Below, in pieces: positions 9,031 to 18,259 of a DNA stretch of 64,000 nucleotides (position 1 is the first letter of the stretch; the number at the start of each line of letters is the position of its first letter). Origin of the DNA: Bog-473 sp963730395 (GTDB lineage Bacteria > Actinomycetota > Acidimicrobiia > Acidimicrobiales > RAAP-2); assembly GCA_963730395.1 (NCBI GenBank), contig CAVSSK010000021.1, forward strand, positions 695,019 through 759,018. The letters are read 5' to 3'. A program made the position numbers and the translations under genes. The notes beneath the pieces were generated by a model. That model was not told the origin of the DNA. It saw nothing but the letters and a program-made list of their open reading frames with translations, and searched no databases.

Positions 9031-9044
9031 TAGAACAGGTTCTC
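9031..9044. promoter_or_regulatory. KstR-like operator upstream of the FadD19-like gene
   Basis: TAGAACAGGTTCTC contains a perfect AGAAC-AG-GTTCT palindrome and matches the KstR consensus TnnAACnnGTTnnA except for the last base. It lies 12-25 bases upstream of the ATG at 9019, overlapping where the promoter or early leader should be, a position suited to repression. Confidence 0.6.
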
Positions 9045-9117
9045 GTTCTGTGGGCAATCGCCCGCCGAGGCGACCGGCCGCCCCCGGTCGTACCCCGCAG
9101 TCAGTGCGGGATCGGGC

Positions 9118-11023
9118 TCAGCTCGAGATCGCCACGATCGGCGCGTTGAGTGGGATCGACCCGGTCGAGCCGTAGAAGGGCGGCGTGCCGCCACCGGGGA
9201 AGGCGAAGATGCCGCCGTCGGTCCCCGAGAGGTAGTAGCCGCCGGCGACTGTCGTCATGCCCACGATGGGCTTGTTGAGGTGGATCGAGCCCGTCGAGCC
9301 CAAGAAGGGCGGGCCGCCGGTGGTCGGGAAGGTGAAGATCCCGCCGTCGGAGGCGACCAGGTAGTACTGGCCGGCCGTGGTGGCCGCCATGCCCACGATG
9401 GGCTTGTTGAGGGTCAGCGAGCCGGTCGATCCGAAGAAGAGGGCGTTGCCGTAGTTGAAGATGCCCCCGTCGGCGGCGACGAGCCAATAGCCCAACCCGT
9501 TGGGGGTGGCGGACATGCCGACGATGGGCTTGTTGAGGTGCAGGCTGCCCGTCGAGCCGTAGAACTGGGCGTCGCCGTAGCTGAAGATGCCGCCGTCGGC
9601 GGCGACCAGCCAGTAGCCAGCCACCGTCGGGGGTCACCGCGATGCCCACGATGGGGGCGTTGAGATGGAGGGATCCCGCCGAGCCGTAGAACTGCGCGGA
9701 ACCGTAGTTGAACACCCCGCCGTCGGCGCCGACCAGGTAATAGCCATCACCGGCAGGCATGATCCCGATGCCCACGATGGGGGCGTTGAGGTGCGAGCCA
9801 CCGAGCGAGCCCAGGAAGGGCGCCCCGGCGCCGTAGTTGAAGACTCCGCCGTCGCTGGCGGCGAAGCGGTAGCCCGAGCGGGCGATGGGGGCGCTGATGA
9901 CGAACGGGCTGGGCAGTCCCGACACGCCCTCACCGACGGCCACGCATTGCCAATCGGTCACGCAGGAGACAGCGTTGAGGTGGGTCCCGGTCGCACCCTG
10001 CTGACTCGGCGTGGTGGCGACCGCCCATGTCGCGCCGTCCCATGTCAGGGACTCACTGACGTCAGCCGACGGGGGTGTCGAGTAGCCGACCGCCGAGCAG
10101 GAGGTCGCGCTGAAGCAGTCGATGCCGTTCAGATTGTTGCTCGCCGAGCCTGCGTTGGGACTCGGGACGATGGTCCAGGCGGTGCCGTTCCACATCTCGA
10201 CCAGCGTCTGGTAAGTGCCTGCATAGCCCTCTCCGGCAGCCATGCACCATGTCGGCCCGATGCACGACACGGCCTTGAGGTCGACACTGCTCTGGCCGGT
10301 CGGGCTGGGGCTCGGGACGATGGCCCACGCAGTGCCGTTCCACTGCTCAGTCAAGCTGGCGCTGCCCGAGGTGCCCACACCCATGCACATCGTCACCGCG
10401 GTGCATGACACGCCGTTGAAGAATCCGCCACTACCGGGCAGTGCCGGTGTCGTCTGGAGGGACCACGTCGTCCCGTCCCACTTCATTGCCACCGGTGCGT
10501 ACACCCCACCGCCGAAGAAGGCTTGGCCCACAGCCATACAGCCCGTGGCGCCGATGCACGAGACCCCGGTGAGGTAGCTGTTGGTGGCACCGGCCACCGT
10601 GGGACTGGGGGCGATGGTCCACGCCGTGCCGTTCCACTGCTCAACGAGCGGGCTGCTGCCAACGCCACCCACGGCCACGCAAAACGAGGTGGAGAGGCAA
10701 TGCACTGAAACCAATGTGCTCTGTCCGGACGGTGTCGGACTGGGCATGACCACCCACGACGAGCCGTTCCATTGCTCGAAGAGCGGCGTAGGGCCACTAC
10801 CTTGCTGCCCCACGCCCACACAGAAGGACGCGTTCACGCAAGAGATACCCAAGAAGATCCCGGCCGTCACTGCCGGTGTGCTCCCCACCGTCCAGTTCGA
10901 AGCGCTGACGGTTGCCGGCGCCGTCGGTGCCGAGGCGCCCGCGGGTGCGCCACTGAGACCAGTCAACAATCCCCCAACCGCCAGGACCGTCGCAAGCACG
11001 GTAGATCGCGCGATTGAACGCAT
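9118..11023 (-). CDS. Exported repeat protein: seven CX5C units plus six ASDGG units (one frameshift)
   Basis: About 634 residues from ATG 11023, preceded by a strong GAGGAGG ribosome site. Residues 1-30 form a signal peptide (TVLATVLAVGGLLTGLSGAPAGASA). Seven units follow, each with a CX5C pair in a VSCxxxxxCxAVG context and a W-N/D-G-T-x-W strand (for example VSCIGATGCMAVG, EQWNGTAWTIAPSP). Six units of the GYWLVAADGGIFxYGxAxFYGS type close the protein. An extra base at 9619 breaks the third ASDGG unit; deleting it restores TPDGGGYWLVAADGGIFSYG and the rest of the frame to the stop at 9118. The architecture matches the neighbour at 11663-13744, so the two are paralogs. Likely extracellular or wall-associated, with disulfides within each unit; function unknown. 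Confidence 0.8.
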
Positions 11024-11175
11024 TGGTTCCTCCTCAGTCGCAAACGTGGGACGTCTCCCCACCGAGCACCAGACGTGCTCTGCAGAGGTTACAGACGGAG
11101 CGGGCGCACTTCGGGGACCGCAACCGCGGCAAGCCCCCATCGCCTGGAAGGCGGCCTGCGAACTATCGTGTGCGC

Positions 11176-11625
11176 ATGGCCTATCCCACTTCCGTCTCCC
11201 GCGACATCGCCGCCCCCGCCGAGAAGGTGTGGGCGCTCGTCGCCGACCTGCCTCGGATGGGGGAGTGGTCACCGGAGAACGCGGGCGGGAAGTGGATCAA
11301 GGGTGCCACCGGCCCGGCGCTCGGTGCCGTGTTCCGCGGCTCGAACAAGAACGGCGTCAGGCGCTGGTCCACTAACGCCACCGTCATCGCCTGCGAGCCC
11401 GGCAAGCTGTTCGAGTTCGCAGTGACGTCCGGCCCCCTGGGCATCGCCCACTGGCGCTACGAATTCGAGGACACGGAATCAGGATGTCGGGTCACGGAGT
11501 CGTGGGAGGACCATCGCGCCTCATGGTTCGTCGTCGTGGCGCGGGTCATGGGTGACCACAGCGCCGCCCACGCCGAGAAGGAGATGGCGGCCACGCTCGG
11601 CAACCTGGCCGCGGCCGTCGAGTAG
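11176..11625 (+). CDS. SRPBCC family protein (polyketide-cyclase/START-like)
   Basis: 149 residues from ATG 11176 (MAYPTSVSRDIAAPAEKVWALVADLPRMGEWSPE). The opening strand-helix pattern D-I-A-A-P-A-E-K-V-W followed by a W-S-P-E segment and a C-terminal long helix (AHAEKEMAATLGNLAAAVE) is that of SRPBCC hydrophobic-ligand-binding proteins. These bind or transform lipophilic molecules; no catalytic assignment is possible. It sits alone between two paralogous exoprotein genes transcribed the other way. Frame upstream of 11176 lies in the leader of the divergent gene at 11023 and was not used. Confidence 0.85.
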   Translation: MAYPTSVSRDIAAPAEKVWALVADLPRMGEWSPENAGGKWIKGATGPALGAVFRGSNKNGVRRWSTNATVIACEPGKLFEFAVTSGPLGIAHWRYEFEDTESGCRVTESWEDHRASWFVVVARVMGDHSAAHAEKEMAATLGNLAAAVE

Positions 11626-11662
11626 ACGGGTCTCCACGGCAGGCTGGCGCGACCTGCTGCGA

Positions 11663-13744
11663 TCAGGCGGCGATCCCGACGATGGGCCTGCTCAGCCTGA
11701 GACCGCCGGCCGAGCCGTAGAACGGCGGCGTCCCGGTCCCGGGGAAGGTGAAGACCCCTCCGTCGGAGCCGACCAGGTAATAGCCGCCGCCGGCGACTCC
11801 CATGCCCACGATGGGGGCATTCAGGGAAGTGCCACCCGTGGAGCCCAGGTACGTGGCGTCGAAGGTGAAGATGCCGCCGTCGGAGCCGACGAGGTAGTAG
11901 CCCCCGGCAGCGGTCACCGCCATCCCGACGATCGGCTTGTTCAGCATCTTGCCGCCCTCAGACCCAGCGAAGACGGCGTTACCGAAGGCGAAGATCCCGC
12001 CGTCGGCGGCGACCAGGAAGTAACCCAGCCCGTTGGGTGTGGCCGCCATGCCCACGATCGGGCTGTTGAGATGCATGCCGCCCGTGGAGCCGTAGAACTG
12101 CGCGTCGCCGTAGGTGAAGACGCCACCGTCAGCGGCGACGAGCCAGTACCCCCCACCGTCCGCCGTCATCGTCATGCCGACGACGGGCTTGTTCAGCTGC
12201 ATGCCGCCGGTCGAGCCGTAGAAGGACGCGGATCCGAAGTTGAAGACCCCCCCGTCGGCGCCCACGATGTCGTAACCGTCTCCGGAAGGCATGACCGTCA
12301 CGCCCACGATGGGCGCGTTGAGCGCCGTGCCTCCCATTGAGCCCAGATACGGGGCCCCCAGGTTCGGAGCCGCGGGCCCGTATGCGAAAACGCCCCCGTC
12401 GGACGCGGCCACGCGGTAGCCGGTGCGGCCGATCGGTGCCTGCCCGTTGAAGGGCATGGTGCTGGAGCCACTGGCCACCCCACCGACCGCGACACACGAG
12501 GCGCCGCCGAGACACGAGACGCCGAACCACGCGGCCTCGGGTTCGGACGGCGACGGCACTGTGCCGAGGGTCCACGTGCTGCCATTCCACGACGCGGTGA
12601 GGACCACCTCATTCGAGGGACCCGTGAATGTCGTGCCCACCGCGGTGCACGACGTGGGGCTTATGCAACTGAGCCCCAGCAGTGCATCGTTGCTCCCGGT
12701 GGGAGGGGCGGGAAGCGCCGACTGGGACCAGTTACCTGCGGACCACTCCTCGGCAAACGTCAGCACCGATGACGATGGGGTGTCGTAGCCGGTCGCCATG
12801 CAGAAGCCTGCGCCCGCGCACGACACGGCGAAGAACTCGGGGCTGGTGACGCCGGCCGGATCGACCGTGGTCGTGACGGTCCACGAGGAGCCATTCCACT
12901 GCTCGGCCAGGAGATGGGTCGACACCGCAATGCGGGGGTTTGTGCTGTGCGTGAGCGCATGCGCGTTGGCGAGCGGGCCCGGCAGTCCGAGGAATCCGGA
13001 TTGCGGCGCCCCAGCCGAGGAGGCCCCGGGGCTTGGCACGACGAGTCCAGTGCCGGTGCCCGTGTTGTAGCCCACCGCCATGCAGTTGGACGGTCCAGTG
13101 CAGCTGACCGAGTTGAACTCGTCATCCGTGTGTCCTGCGATGCTCGGAGTGCTCGCGACCGCCCACGCGGTGCCGTTCCACAGCTCGGCGAGGGTGTCCG
13201 TGTACGTCGTCGAGCTGTTGTCGGCGAAGCCGGTCGCCATGCACCATGTGGGTCCGGTGCACGACACGCCCGCCAAGAAGCCCTGGGTGTAGGGGCTGGG
13301 CAACGTCGGGGTCGGGCTGACCGACCAGGCGCTGCCGTTCCACCCATAGATGATCGGGAGGGTTCCCGAACCGGTGTCTTGGAAGCCCACTCCCGTGCAG
13401 AACGAGATCGAGGTGCACGAGACGGCTGTCAGCAACACCGCCGTGGCTCCGGTTGGTCCCGGGAGTACGACGGTGTGCCAACTCGATCCGTCCCACTGCT
13501 GGACGTCCGTGGTCGGACCATTGGTCGGCACAAGCACCGTGCTGACGCAGAAGACCGAGGAGACGCACGAGACGCTGCTGTCATAGGACGCGGTCCCGAT
13601 CGCCGGGGGGATGTTCGGCGTCCACTGGGTGGCCGCCACTTGGGCTCCGGGTCCCGGCGTGGCACCCGCCACCACCGTCCAACCGACAGCACCGAACACC
13701 GCCAGGACGGCTGCGACACACGCGCGCTGCAATGACCACCGCAT
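11663..13744 (-). CDS. Exported repeat protein: seven CX5C units plus six ASDGG units
   Basis: 693 residues from ATG 13744 with a GGAGGG ribosome site. A signal peptide (VAAVLAVFGAVGWTVVAGA) precedes seven units each marked by CX5C (CVSSVFC, CTSISFC, CTGPTWC, CTGPSNC, CAGAGFC, CISPTSC, CLGGASC) and WNGSxW-type strands. Then come six units such as GGGYWLVAADGGVFTYGDAQFYGSTGG. The fourth CX5C unit carries a Ser/Pro/Ala-rich insert of about 50 residues. This is an intact version of the frameshifted paralog at 9118-11023 and shows what that gene should read. Both end in I-V-G/A-I-x-x, suggesting a closed terminal fold with no extra anchor. Likely secreted or wall-associated; no enzyme motif was seen. 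Confidence 0.85.
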   Translation of the reverse strand: MRWSLQRACVAAVLAVFGAVGWTVVAGATPGPGAQVAATQWTPNIPPAIGTASYDSSVSCVSSVFCVSTVLVPTNGPTTDVQQWDGSSWHTVVLPGPTGATAVLLTAVSCTSISFCTGVGFQDTGSGTLPIIYGWNGSAWSVSPTPTLPSPYTQGFLAGVSCTGPTWCMATGFADNSSTTYTDTLAELWNGTAWAVASTPSIAGHTDDEFNSVSCTGPSNCMAVGYNTGTGTGLVVPSPGASSAGAPQSGFLGLPGPLANAHALTHSTNPRIAVSTHLLAEQWNGSSWTVTTTVDPAGVTSPEFFAVSCAGAGFCMATGYDTPSSSVLTFAEEWSAGNWSQSALPAPPTGSNDALLGLSCISPTSCTAVGTTFTGPSNEVVLTASWNGSTWTLGTVPSPSEPEAAWFGVSCLGGASCVAVGGVASGSSTMPFNGQAPIGRTGYRVAASDGGVFAYGPAAPNLGAPYLGSMGGTALNAPIVGVTVMPSGDGYDIVGADGGVFNFGSASFYGSTGGMQLNKPVVGMTMTADGGGYWLVAADGGVFTYGDAQFYGSTGGMHLNSPIVGMAATPNGLGYFLVAADGGIFAFGNAVFAGSEGGKMLNKPIVGMAVTAAGGYYLVGSDGGIFTFDATYLGSTGGTSLNAPIVGMGVAGGGYYLVGSDGGVFTFPGTGTPPFYGSAGGLRLSRPIVGIAA

Positions 13745-13914
13745 CAACTTGCCCTCCGTTTCGGGCGAGGGCCGATCGAACCCATCCCCGTCGCAGCTTG
13801 CATCAGATGCACACGCCAATCAAGGACCGTCGTCCCGGACGATCCAAAGGACGAGCACGCTTCGCACCGACGCGCGCAAGGGTACGCAGTCGCGAATGAG
13901 CTACTGCGAAGGAG

Positions 13915-14574
13915 CTACGTTGTCGCTGGTCCGGAACCGTTGGATCCAAACTGCAGCCGGCGCTCGGCATGGATGGACGCCGCTTCGTCGCCAGGGCCAT
14001 CGCGCCCACGCAGCCGCTCGATCACGGCACGCCGGTGCGCCTCGTCCACATTGCCGCCGTATTTGAACTTGGCCGCAACCTCCTCCACGCGGATCTCGAT
14101 CCCGAGGATCCCCAACAGCTTGGTTTCGTGAGCCGCGCCCGGGTCGGCCACCCCCACGTCGGGCTGGAAGGCTGCCAGCTGCCGGCGCAGGATGGCGGCG
14201 ACGCTCCCGGGCGACGTCCGCTCGTCATGCACCGTCGCGGTGCCGACGAGCTGCACCGCGGCGTAATACGTCGTCGGGATCCCGAGCGCCGCGTCCTCGG
14301 CCCCGATTGCCTTCCACGAGGATGGGATGAAGGCCCAGTCGTCAGCCACGCTGAGCAGCACCCGGTGGTTCTCGGCCAGGGCGTCGAACACGGGGTTGGC
14401 TCGGACCAGATGCAGCCAGACCGTGTCGCCGTCGAGCACGAACTGCGTGGGCACGACGATCGGCACGTTGCGGGCGGGGGAGCCCGGGGCCACGAGGTGA
14501 CCGAAGGGGTGGACCTCGAGGAAGGGTCGCCACTCGCTTTCGCCGAGGGTGGCGTCGACCGGGGCGATGAACAT
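13915..14574 (-). CDS. PaiB-like FMN-binding negative transcriptional regulator family protein
   Basis: 219 residues from ATG 14574. The split-barrel flavin-binding fold is indicated by HPFGHLVAPG, the strand pair VPTQFVLDGDTVWLHLVRANPVFDAL, and a SPSSWK-like segment (FIPSSWKA) followed by PTTYYAAVQLVGTATV. These are hallmarks of the PaiB/FMN-binding family related to B. subtilis PaiB, although a DNA-binding role is not shown for most members. The C-terminus (KLLGILGIEIRVEEVAAKFK) fits the family. It lies 76 bp downstream of the acyl-CoA ligase on the same strand and could be cotranscribed. The start excludes a longer ORF that would overlap the ligase's end. Confidence 0.8.
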   Translation of the reverse strand: MFIAPVDATLGESEWRPFLEVHPFGHLVAPGSPARNVPIVVPTQFVLDGDTVWLHLVRANPVFDALAENHRVLLSVADDWAFIPSSWKAIGAEDAALGIPTTYYAAVQLVGTATVHDERTSPGSVAAILRRQLAAFQPDVGVADPGAAHETKLLGILGIEIRVEEVAAKFKYGGNVDEAHRRAVIERLRGRDGPGDEAASIHAERRLQFGSNGSGPATT

Positions 14575-14650
14575 CGGCTCAGTCTTGCTCCGTCGGCTGG
14601 ACCCGACCAGGATCCGGCCCGGACCGGCGCAGCCGTGGCCGCATGGCCGC

Positions 14651-16276
14651 TCAGTCTGCGGCGAGCCCGAGCTCCTCGGCCGACTCGGCCTTGTGGCGCT
14701 TGTAGTCGACCTTGCCGTTGGGCGCCCGGCCGATGGTGAGTACACAGCGCACCCGGCGGGGGGCCTTGTAGTGGGCCAGGAGGTCCTTCACGTGCCCGAT
14801 GAGCTCCGCCTCGCCGGGCACCGTCGCACCCTCGACCGGCTCGACGATGGCGACGATCTGCTCGCCGTAGGTGGGGTGGGGGACACCGACCACCACGGCG
14901 TCGTGGACCGCGTCGTGGGTCTTGAGCGCCTCCTCCACCTCCTCGGGGAAGATCTTCTCGCCGCCGGAGTTGATGCAGACCGACCCCCGGCCGAGCAGGT
15001 GGATGGTGCCGTCGGCGTCGACCTGGGCGTAGTCGCCCGGGATGGAGTAGTGCACGCCGTCGATCTCCTTGAACGTGCGCTCCGACTTCTCCTCGTCCTT
15101 GTAGTACCCGATGGGGCTGCGCCCCGCCAGCGCCAGCACGCCGACCTCGTCGGACCCGGGGGCGACCGGGCGCCCGTCCTCGGTCAGGACCTTGACGTCG
15201 GGTCCCAGCGTGAACGACGCCGTCTTGGCCGCCGCGCCGCCGCCCGAGACGGACATGCCCATGCCGACGGCCTCCGACGAGCCGAAGGAGTCGGCGAGGA
15301 TCATGGCGCTGTGGTGGGCGAGCAGCCGCTCCTTGACCGGCTCGCTCCACATGGCCCCCGACGAGATGATCATCACGAGCGAACTCAGATCCCACGCCCC
15401 CGGGTGCTCGTCGAGCACGGCCAGCAGTGGCGCCGAGAACGGGTCGCCGACGATCACGAGGGCGTTGACCTTCTCGCGGACAATCGTGTCCAGCATCTCG
15501 ACGGGGTCGTACTTGCGGCCCTCGAGCAGGCAGACCCGCCCGCCCTCGGCCAGGACGGTGTTGGCCGTGAAGGCGCCGGTCCCGTGCATGAGCGGGCATG
15601 CCGGCATCAGGGTCAGGTCGATCGTGCTCGCCTCGAGCGCTGCACGCGCGGCCTCGAGCCCGCCGTCGACGTCATAGTGGCGCACGCCGCCGTCGATGAG
15701 CCGCGCGAACAGGTCGTCCTGGCGCCACATGACGCCCTTGGGCATCCCGGTCGTGCCGCCGGTGTAAAGCATGTAGAGGTCGTCCCCGCTGCGGCCCCAC
15801 GGCGCCCGCGTCCGGCCGATGGCCGACTTCGCGACGTCCTCGTAGGGGGTCGCCCAATCCGGGCACGGGCCCGAGCCGTCGTCGACCCACAGCCAGCCCT
15901 TCACTCTGGGAACGCGATCGAGGATGCGCTCGACCCGCTCGGTGAAGGTGCCGTGGAAGACGACCGCCACCGCGTCGGCGTTGTCCCACAGATAGCTCAG
16001 CTCGTCGTCCCCGTAGCGGTAGTTGGTGTTGACCGGCACCAGGCCGACCTTCATGGCCGCGAACGTTGCTTGGAGGTACTCCGGCGAGTTGTACAGGTAC
16101 ACCGCCACCTTGTCCTGCTGCGCGACACCGAGGTCGAGCAGGAACTGCGCCACGCCGTCGGCCCCGCGATCGAACTCGTCCCACGTCAGGTTGCGGTCGC
16201 CCTGGGTGATGGCCACCGCGCTGGGCTGGACGGCCGCCACGGTCTCCCAGACGTCTGCGTAGTTCCAGTCAGTCAT
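14651..16276 (-). CDS. FadD-type acyl-CoA synthetase
   Basis: 541 residues with intact motifs: LYMLYTGGTTGMPKGVMWRQ (about 160-180), DSFGSSEAVGMGMS (about 310), IPGDYAQVDADGTIHLLGRG, INSGGEKIFPEEVEEAL and the catalytic lysine in APNGKVDYKRHK near the C-terminus. It is related to the FadD19-like enzyme at 7385-9019 but is clearly a separate paralog. It is divergent from an acyl-CoA dehydrogenase: the two would activate and desaturate the same acyl chain in successive beta-oxidation steps. The ATG at 16276 is the best start (MTDWNYADVWETVAAVQPS). Substrate unknown; fatty, sterol side-chain or terpenoid acids are all possible. Confidence 0.88.
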   Translation of the reverse strand: MTDWNYADVWETVAAVQPSAVAITQGDRNLTWDEFDRGADGVAQFLLDLGVAQQDKVAVYLYNSPEYLQATFAAMKVGLVPVNTNYRYGDDELSYLWDNADAVAVVFHGTFTERVERILDRVPRVKGWLWVDDGSGPCPDWATPYEDVAKSAIGRTRAPWGRSGDDLYMLYTGGTTGMPKGVMWRQDDLFARLIDGGVRHYDVDGGLEAARAALEASTIDLTLMPACPLMHGTGAFTANTVLAEGGRVCLLEGRKYDPVEMLDTIVREKVNALVIVGDPFSAPLLAVLDEHPGAWDLSSLVMIISSGAMWSEPVKERLLAHHSAMILADSFGSSEAVGMGMSVSGGGAAAKTASFTLGPDVKVLTEDGRPVAPGSDEVGVLALAGRSPIGYYKDEEKSERTFKEIDGVHYSIPGDYAQVDADGTIHLLGRGSVCINSGGEKIFPEEVEEALKTHDAVHDAVVVGVPHPTYGEQIVAIVEPVEGATVPGEAELIGHVKDLLAHYKAPRRVRCVLTIGRAPNGKVDYKRHKAESAEELGLAAD

Positions 16277-16337
16277 GCGCGCTCCGTTCGCCGCCGCTCG
16301 TCCGTCGACCCCCGTCGACCCCCCCGCTCCCGCCGAG

Positions 16338-17528
16338 ATGCGTGAAGCGAGACGCCGAGCCTACGCTGCCGGCGTGGACCTCGGCCTCCCGGGTGACGAC
16401 GATCCGCGCCGCCTGCGGGTCCGGGAGTGGCTCGCGGCTCATCCGCACCCCACCGGCCGCCAGTTGGCCGAGGCGGGCTATGTCGTGCCCCACTGGGCCA
16501 CTCCCTTCGGGCTGGACGCCGACCCGCTGACCCAGCTCGTGATCGACGAGGAGCTCCGGCGGGGCGGCGTGAGGCGCCCGATCAACCCCATCGGCATCGG
16601 GTGGGCGGGGCCGACCCTCATGTACGCGGGCACAGAGGAGCAGAAGGAGCGCTGGCTCTGGCCGCTGCTCAGCGGTGAGGATTTCTGGTGCCAGCTGTTC
16701 TCCGAGCCTGGTGCCGGCTCGGACCTGGCCTCGCTGACCACCCGCGCGGAGCGCGACGGCGATCACTTTGTGGTGAACGGGCAGAAGGTGTGGACCAGCT
16801 ACGCCCATGTCGCCACCTGGGGGATCCTGCTGGCCCGCACCGACCCCGGCGCCACGAAGCACATGGGCATCAGCTACTTCGTGTGCCCCATGGATGCGCC
16901 GGGGATCGAGATCCGGCCCCTCATCGACATGACGGGCGAGCACGCCTTCAACGAGGTCTTCTTCACCGACGTGATGATCCCGGCCGACCATCTCATCGGG
17001 CCCGAGCACGGGGGGTGGGACCTGGCCAAGGTGACGCTCGGCAACGAGCGGGTGTCACTCTCGGGCGAGGGCGCGCTGTGGGGAATGGGGCCGACGGCCG
17101 AGGATCTGATCGAGCTGATCCGCCGGGCCGGGGGTGCCCCCGACCCCACGACGAGGAACCGTCTCGTCGAGGTCTGGATGGAGAGCCAGATCCTCCGGGT
17201 GCTGCGTCTCCGGATGGTCTCGGCTGTCCTCGCCGGCAAGGCGCCGGGTGCGGAGGCCTCCGTCCGCAAGGCCATCGCCGACGCCCATGGCCAGCGCATC
17301 ATGGATGTCGCCCGCGACGTGGCCGGGCCGCACGGCATGCTGGCCGGCACGGGGCCGGTCGGCGGCTGGGGATCCTCTGTCTCCCCCGACCCGACCTCCT
17401 CCACCGCCGACCCGACCTGGTCCCGAGGCTTCCTCTTCGCACCCGCGCTGACTGTCGGCGGCGGCACGGCCGAGGTCCAGCGCAACATCGTGGCCGAAAA
17501 GGTGCTCGGACTCCCGCGAGATCCCTGA
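16338..17528 (+). CDS. Acyl-CoA dehydrogenase family protein
   Basis: 396 residues from ATG 16338; an ATG at 16275 would add 21 Pro/Ala-rich residues but would overlap the divergent ligase start. FAD-dependent alpha,beta-desaturation of an acyl-CoA is the family reaction. Visible motifs are FCQLFSEPGAGSDLA-like text (WCQLFSEPGAGSDLASL), the VNGQKVWTSYA strand, a HAFNEVFFTDVMIP segment and the C-terminal flavin/catalytic region GGGTAEVQRNIVAEKVLGLPRDP, whose G-T-x-E-x-x-R-N-I-V/I-A-E pattern ends many FadE proteins. Residues 340-365 contain a Ser/Pro/Asp-rich insert. The pairing with the divergent ligase points to a shared pathway. Confidence 0.85.
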   Translation: MREARRRAYAAGVDLGLPGDDDPRRLRVREWLAAHPHPTGRQLAEAGYVVPHWATPFGLDADPLTQLVIDEELRRGGVRRPINPIGIGWAGPTLMYAGTEEQKERWLWPLLSGEDFWCQLFSEPGAGSDLASLTTRAERDGDHFVVNGQKVWTSYAHVATWGILLARTDPGATKHMGISYFVCPMDAPGIEIRPLIDMTGEHAFNEVFFTDVMIPADHLIGPEHGGWDLAKVTLGNERVSLSGEGALWGMGPTAEDLIELIRRAGGAPDPTTRNRLVEVWMESQILRVLRLRMVSAVLAGKAPGAEASVRKAIADAHGQRIMDVARDVAGPHGMLAGTGPVGGWGSSVSPDPTSSTADPTWSRGFLFAPALTVGGGTAEVQRNIVAEKVLGLPRDP

Positions 17529-17634
17529 CCCTCTGCCGCACCCATCCATACCGAGCTCCATGAGCCCGGATGGGACGTCATTCACGGTGAACTGGACAAT
17601 TCGTGACGCAGCAGGCGTCGCCCTAGCAACCTCA

Positions 17635-17666
17635 CTTCCCGCCAGTCGTCCTTCCCGCCAGTCATC
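17635..17666. repeat. Two tandem 16-bp repeats
   Basis: CTTCCCGCCAGTCGTC is followed directly by CTTCCCGCCAGTCATC (one mismatch). The pair lies in the 192-bp gap between the acyl-CoA dehydrogenase and the convergent riboflavin synthase. No strong hairpin or U-run is seen; function unknown. Confidence 0.6.
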
Positions 17667-17720
17667 GCTCTGAGGTTTGGGTGCCTGACGATCAGGCTCC
17701 CCGAAACTGAGAGTGGAAGT

Positions 17721-18197
17721 TCAGAGTTCCAGCGGCCCGGCGTGGGCGAAGCCCTGGCGGATGCCCTGGCCGGCCCGGGCGGTGAGCGCCTGGGGCTCGT
17801 AGAGCATGAGATAGGCGTTACGCGCGTGGTCCCGCGAGCGGTTCTTGAAGACCATGGCCAGCGTGGCCGGGTCGTCGGACTCGTCCTCGTGGACGAACAC
17901 CTCGAGGATGGGTGTGTTCGTCATCAGCTGGGCGGTCATGATCCCGGTCGACGCCTCGTGGGCGCAGACCTTGTCGACCTTCTCCCTACCCGGCATCCCC
18001 AGAGCCACCACGATCCGGCAGCCCTCCTCCTCGATGAGCTTCTTGGCCGCCACGGCCAGGTCCTTGAAGCCCGGGACGGTGCGGCGCACCACGTTGAAAC
18101 GGGTGCCGTAACCCGGGCACTCCGACAGCTCGTCGATGGCTTCGGCGCCCATGTCGTAGCGAGCAAACATGGTGTCGACCACGCCAATCAAGTCCAT
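17721..18197 (-). CDS. ribC: Riboflavin synthase, archaeal type (RibC)
   Basis: 158 residues from ATG 18197. It matches the archaeal RibC family almost motif for motif: GVVDTMFARYDMGA at the N-terminus, RRTVPGFKDLAVAAKKLIEEEGC, VALGMPGREKVDKVCAHEAS, LMTNTPILEVFVHEDE and a C-terminal GIRQGFAHAGP. This family dismutates two 6,7-dimethyl-8-ribityllumazine molecules to riboflavin. It is related to lumazine synthase, not to the two-domain bacterial RibE. Length equals that of the Methanocaldococcus enzyme (about 156). It is divergent from bioA with only 62 bp between them, so the vitamin genes may share a promoter region; no FMN riboswitch is visible there. No other rib genes are in the window. 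Confidence 0.9.
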   Translation of the reverse strand: MDLIGVVDTMFARYDMGAEAIDELSECPGYGTRFNVVRRTVPGFKDLAVAAKKLIEEEGCRIVVALGMPGREKVDKVCAHEASTGIMTAQLMTNTPILEVFVHEDESDDPATLAMVFKNRSRDHARNAYLMLYEPQALTARAGQGIRQGFAHAGPLEL

Positions 18198-18259
18198 GAC
18201 CCATTCTCGCGCAGCCCGCGCATTGGCCATGCCGGCCGGGCGCCGTCCAGAATCGGGGC

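Noticed and set aside
18198..18259. Possible FMN riboswitch upstream of the riboflavin synthase
   Set aside because: Only 62 bp separate it from bioA and none of the conserved RFN-element segments is recognisable.
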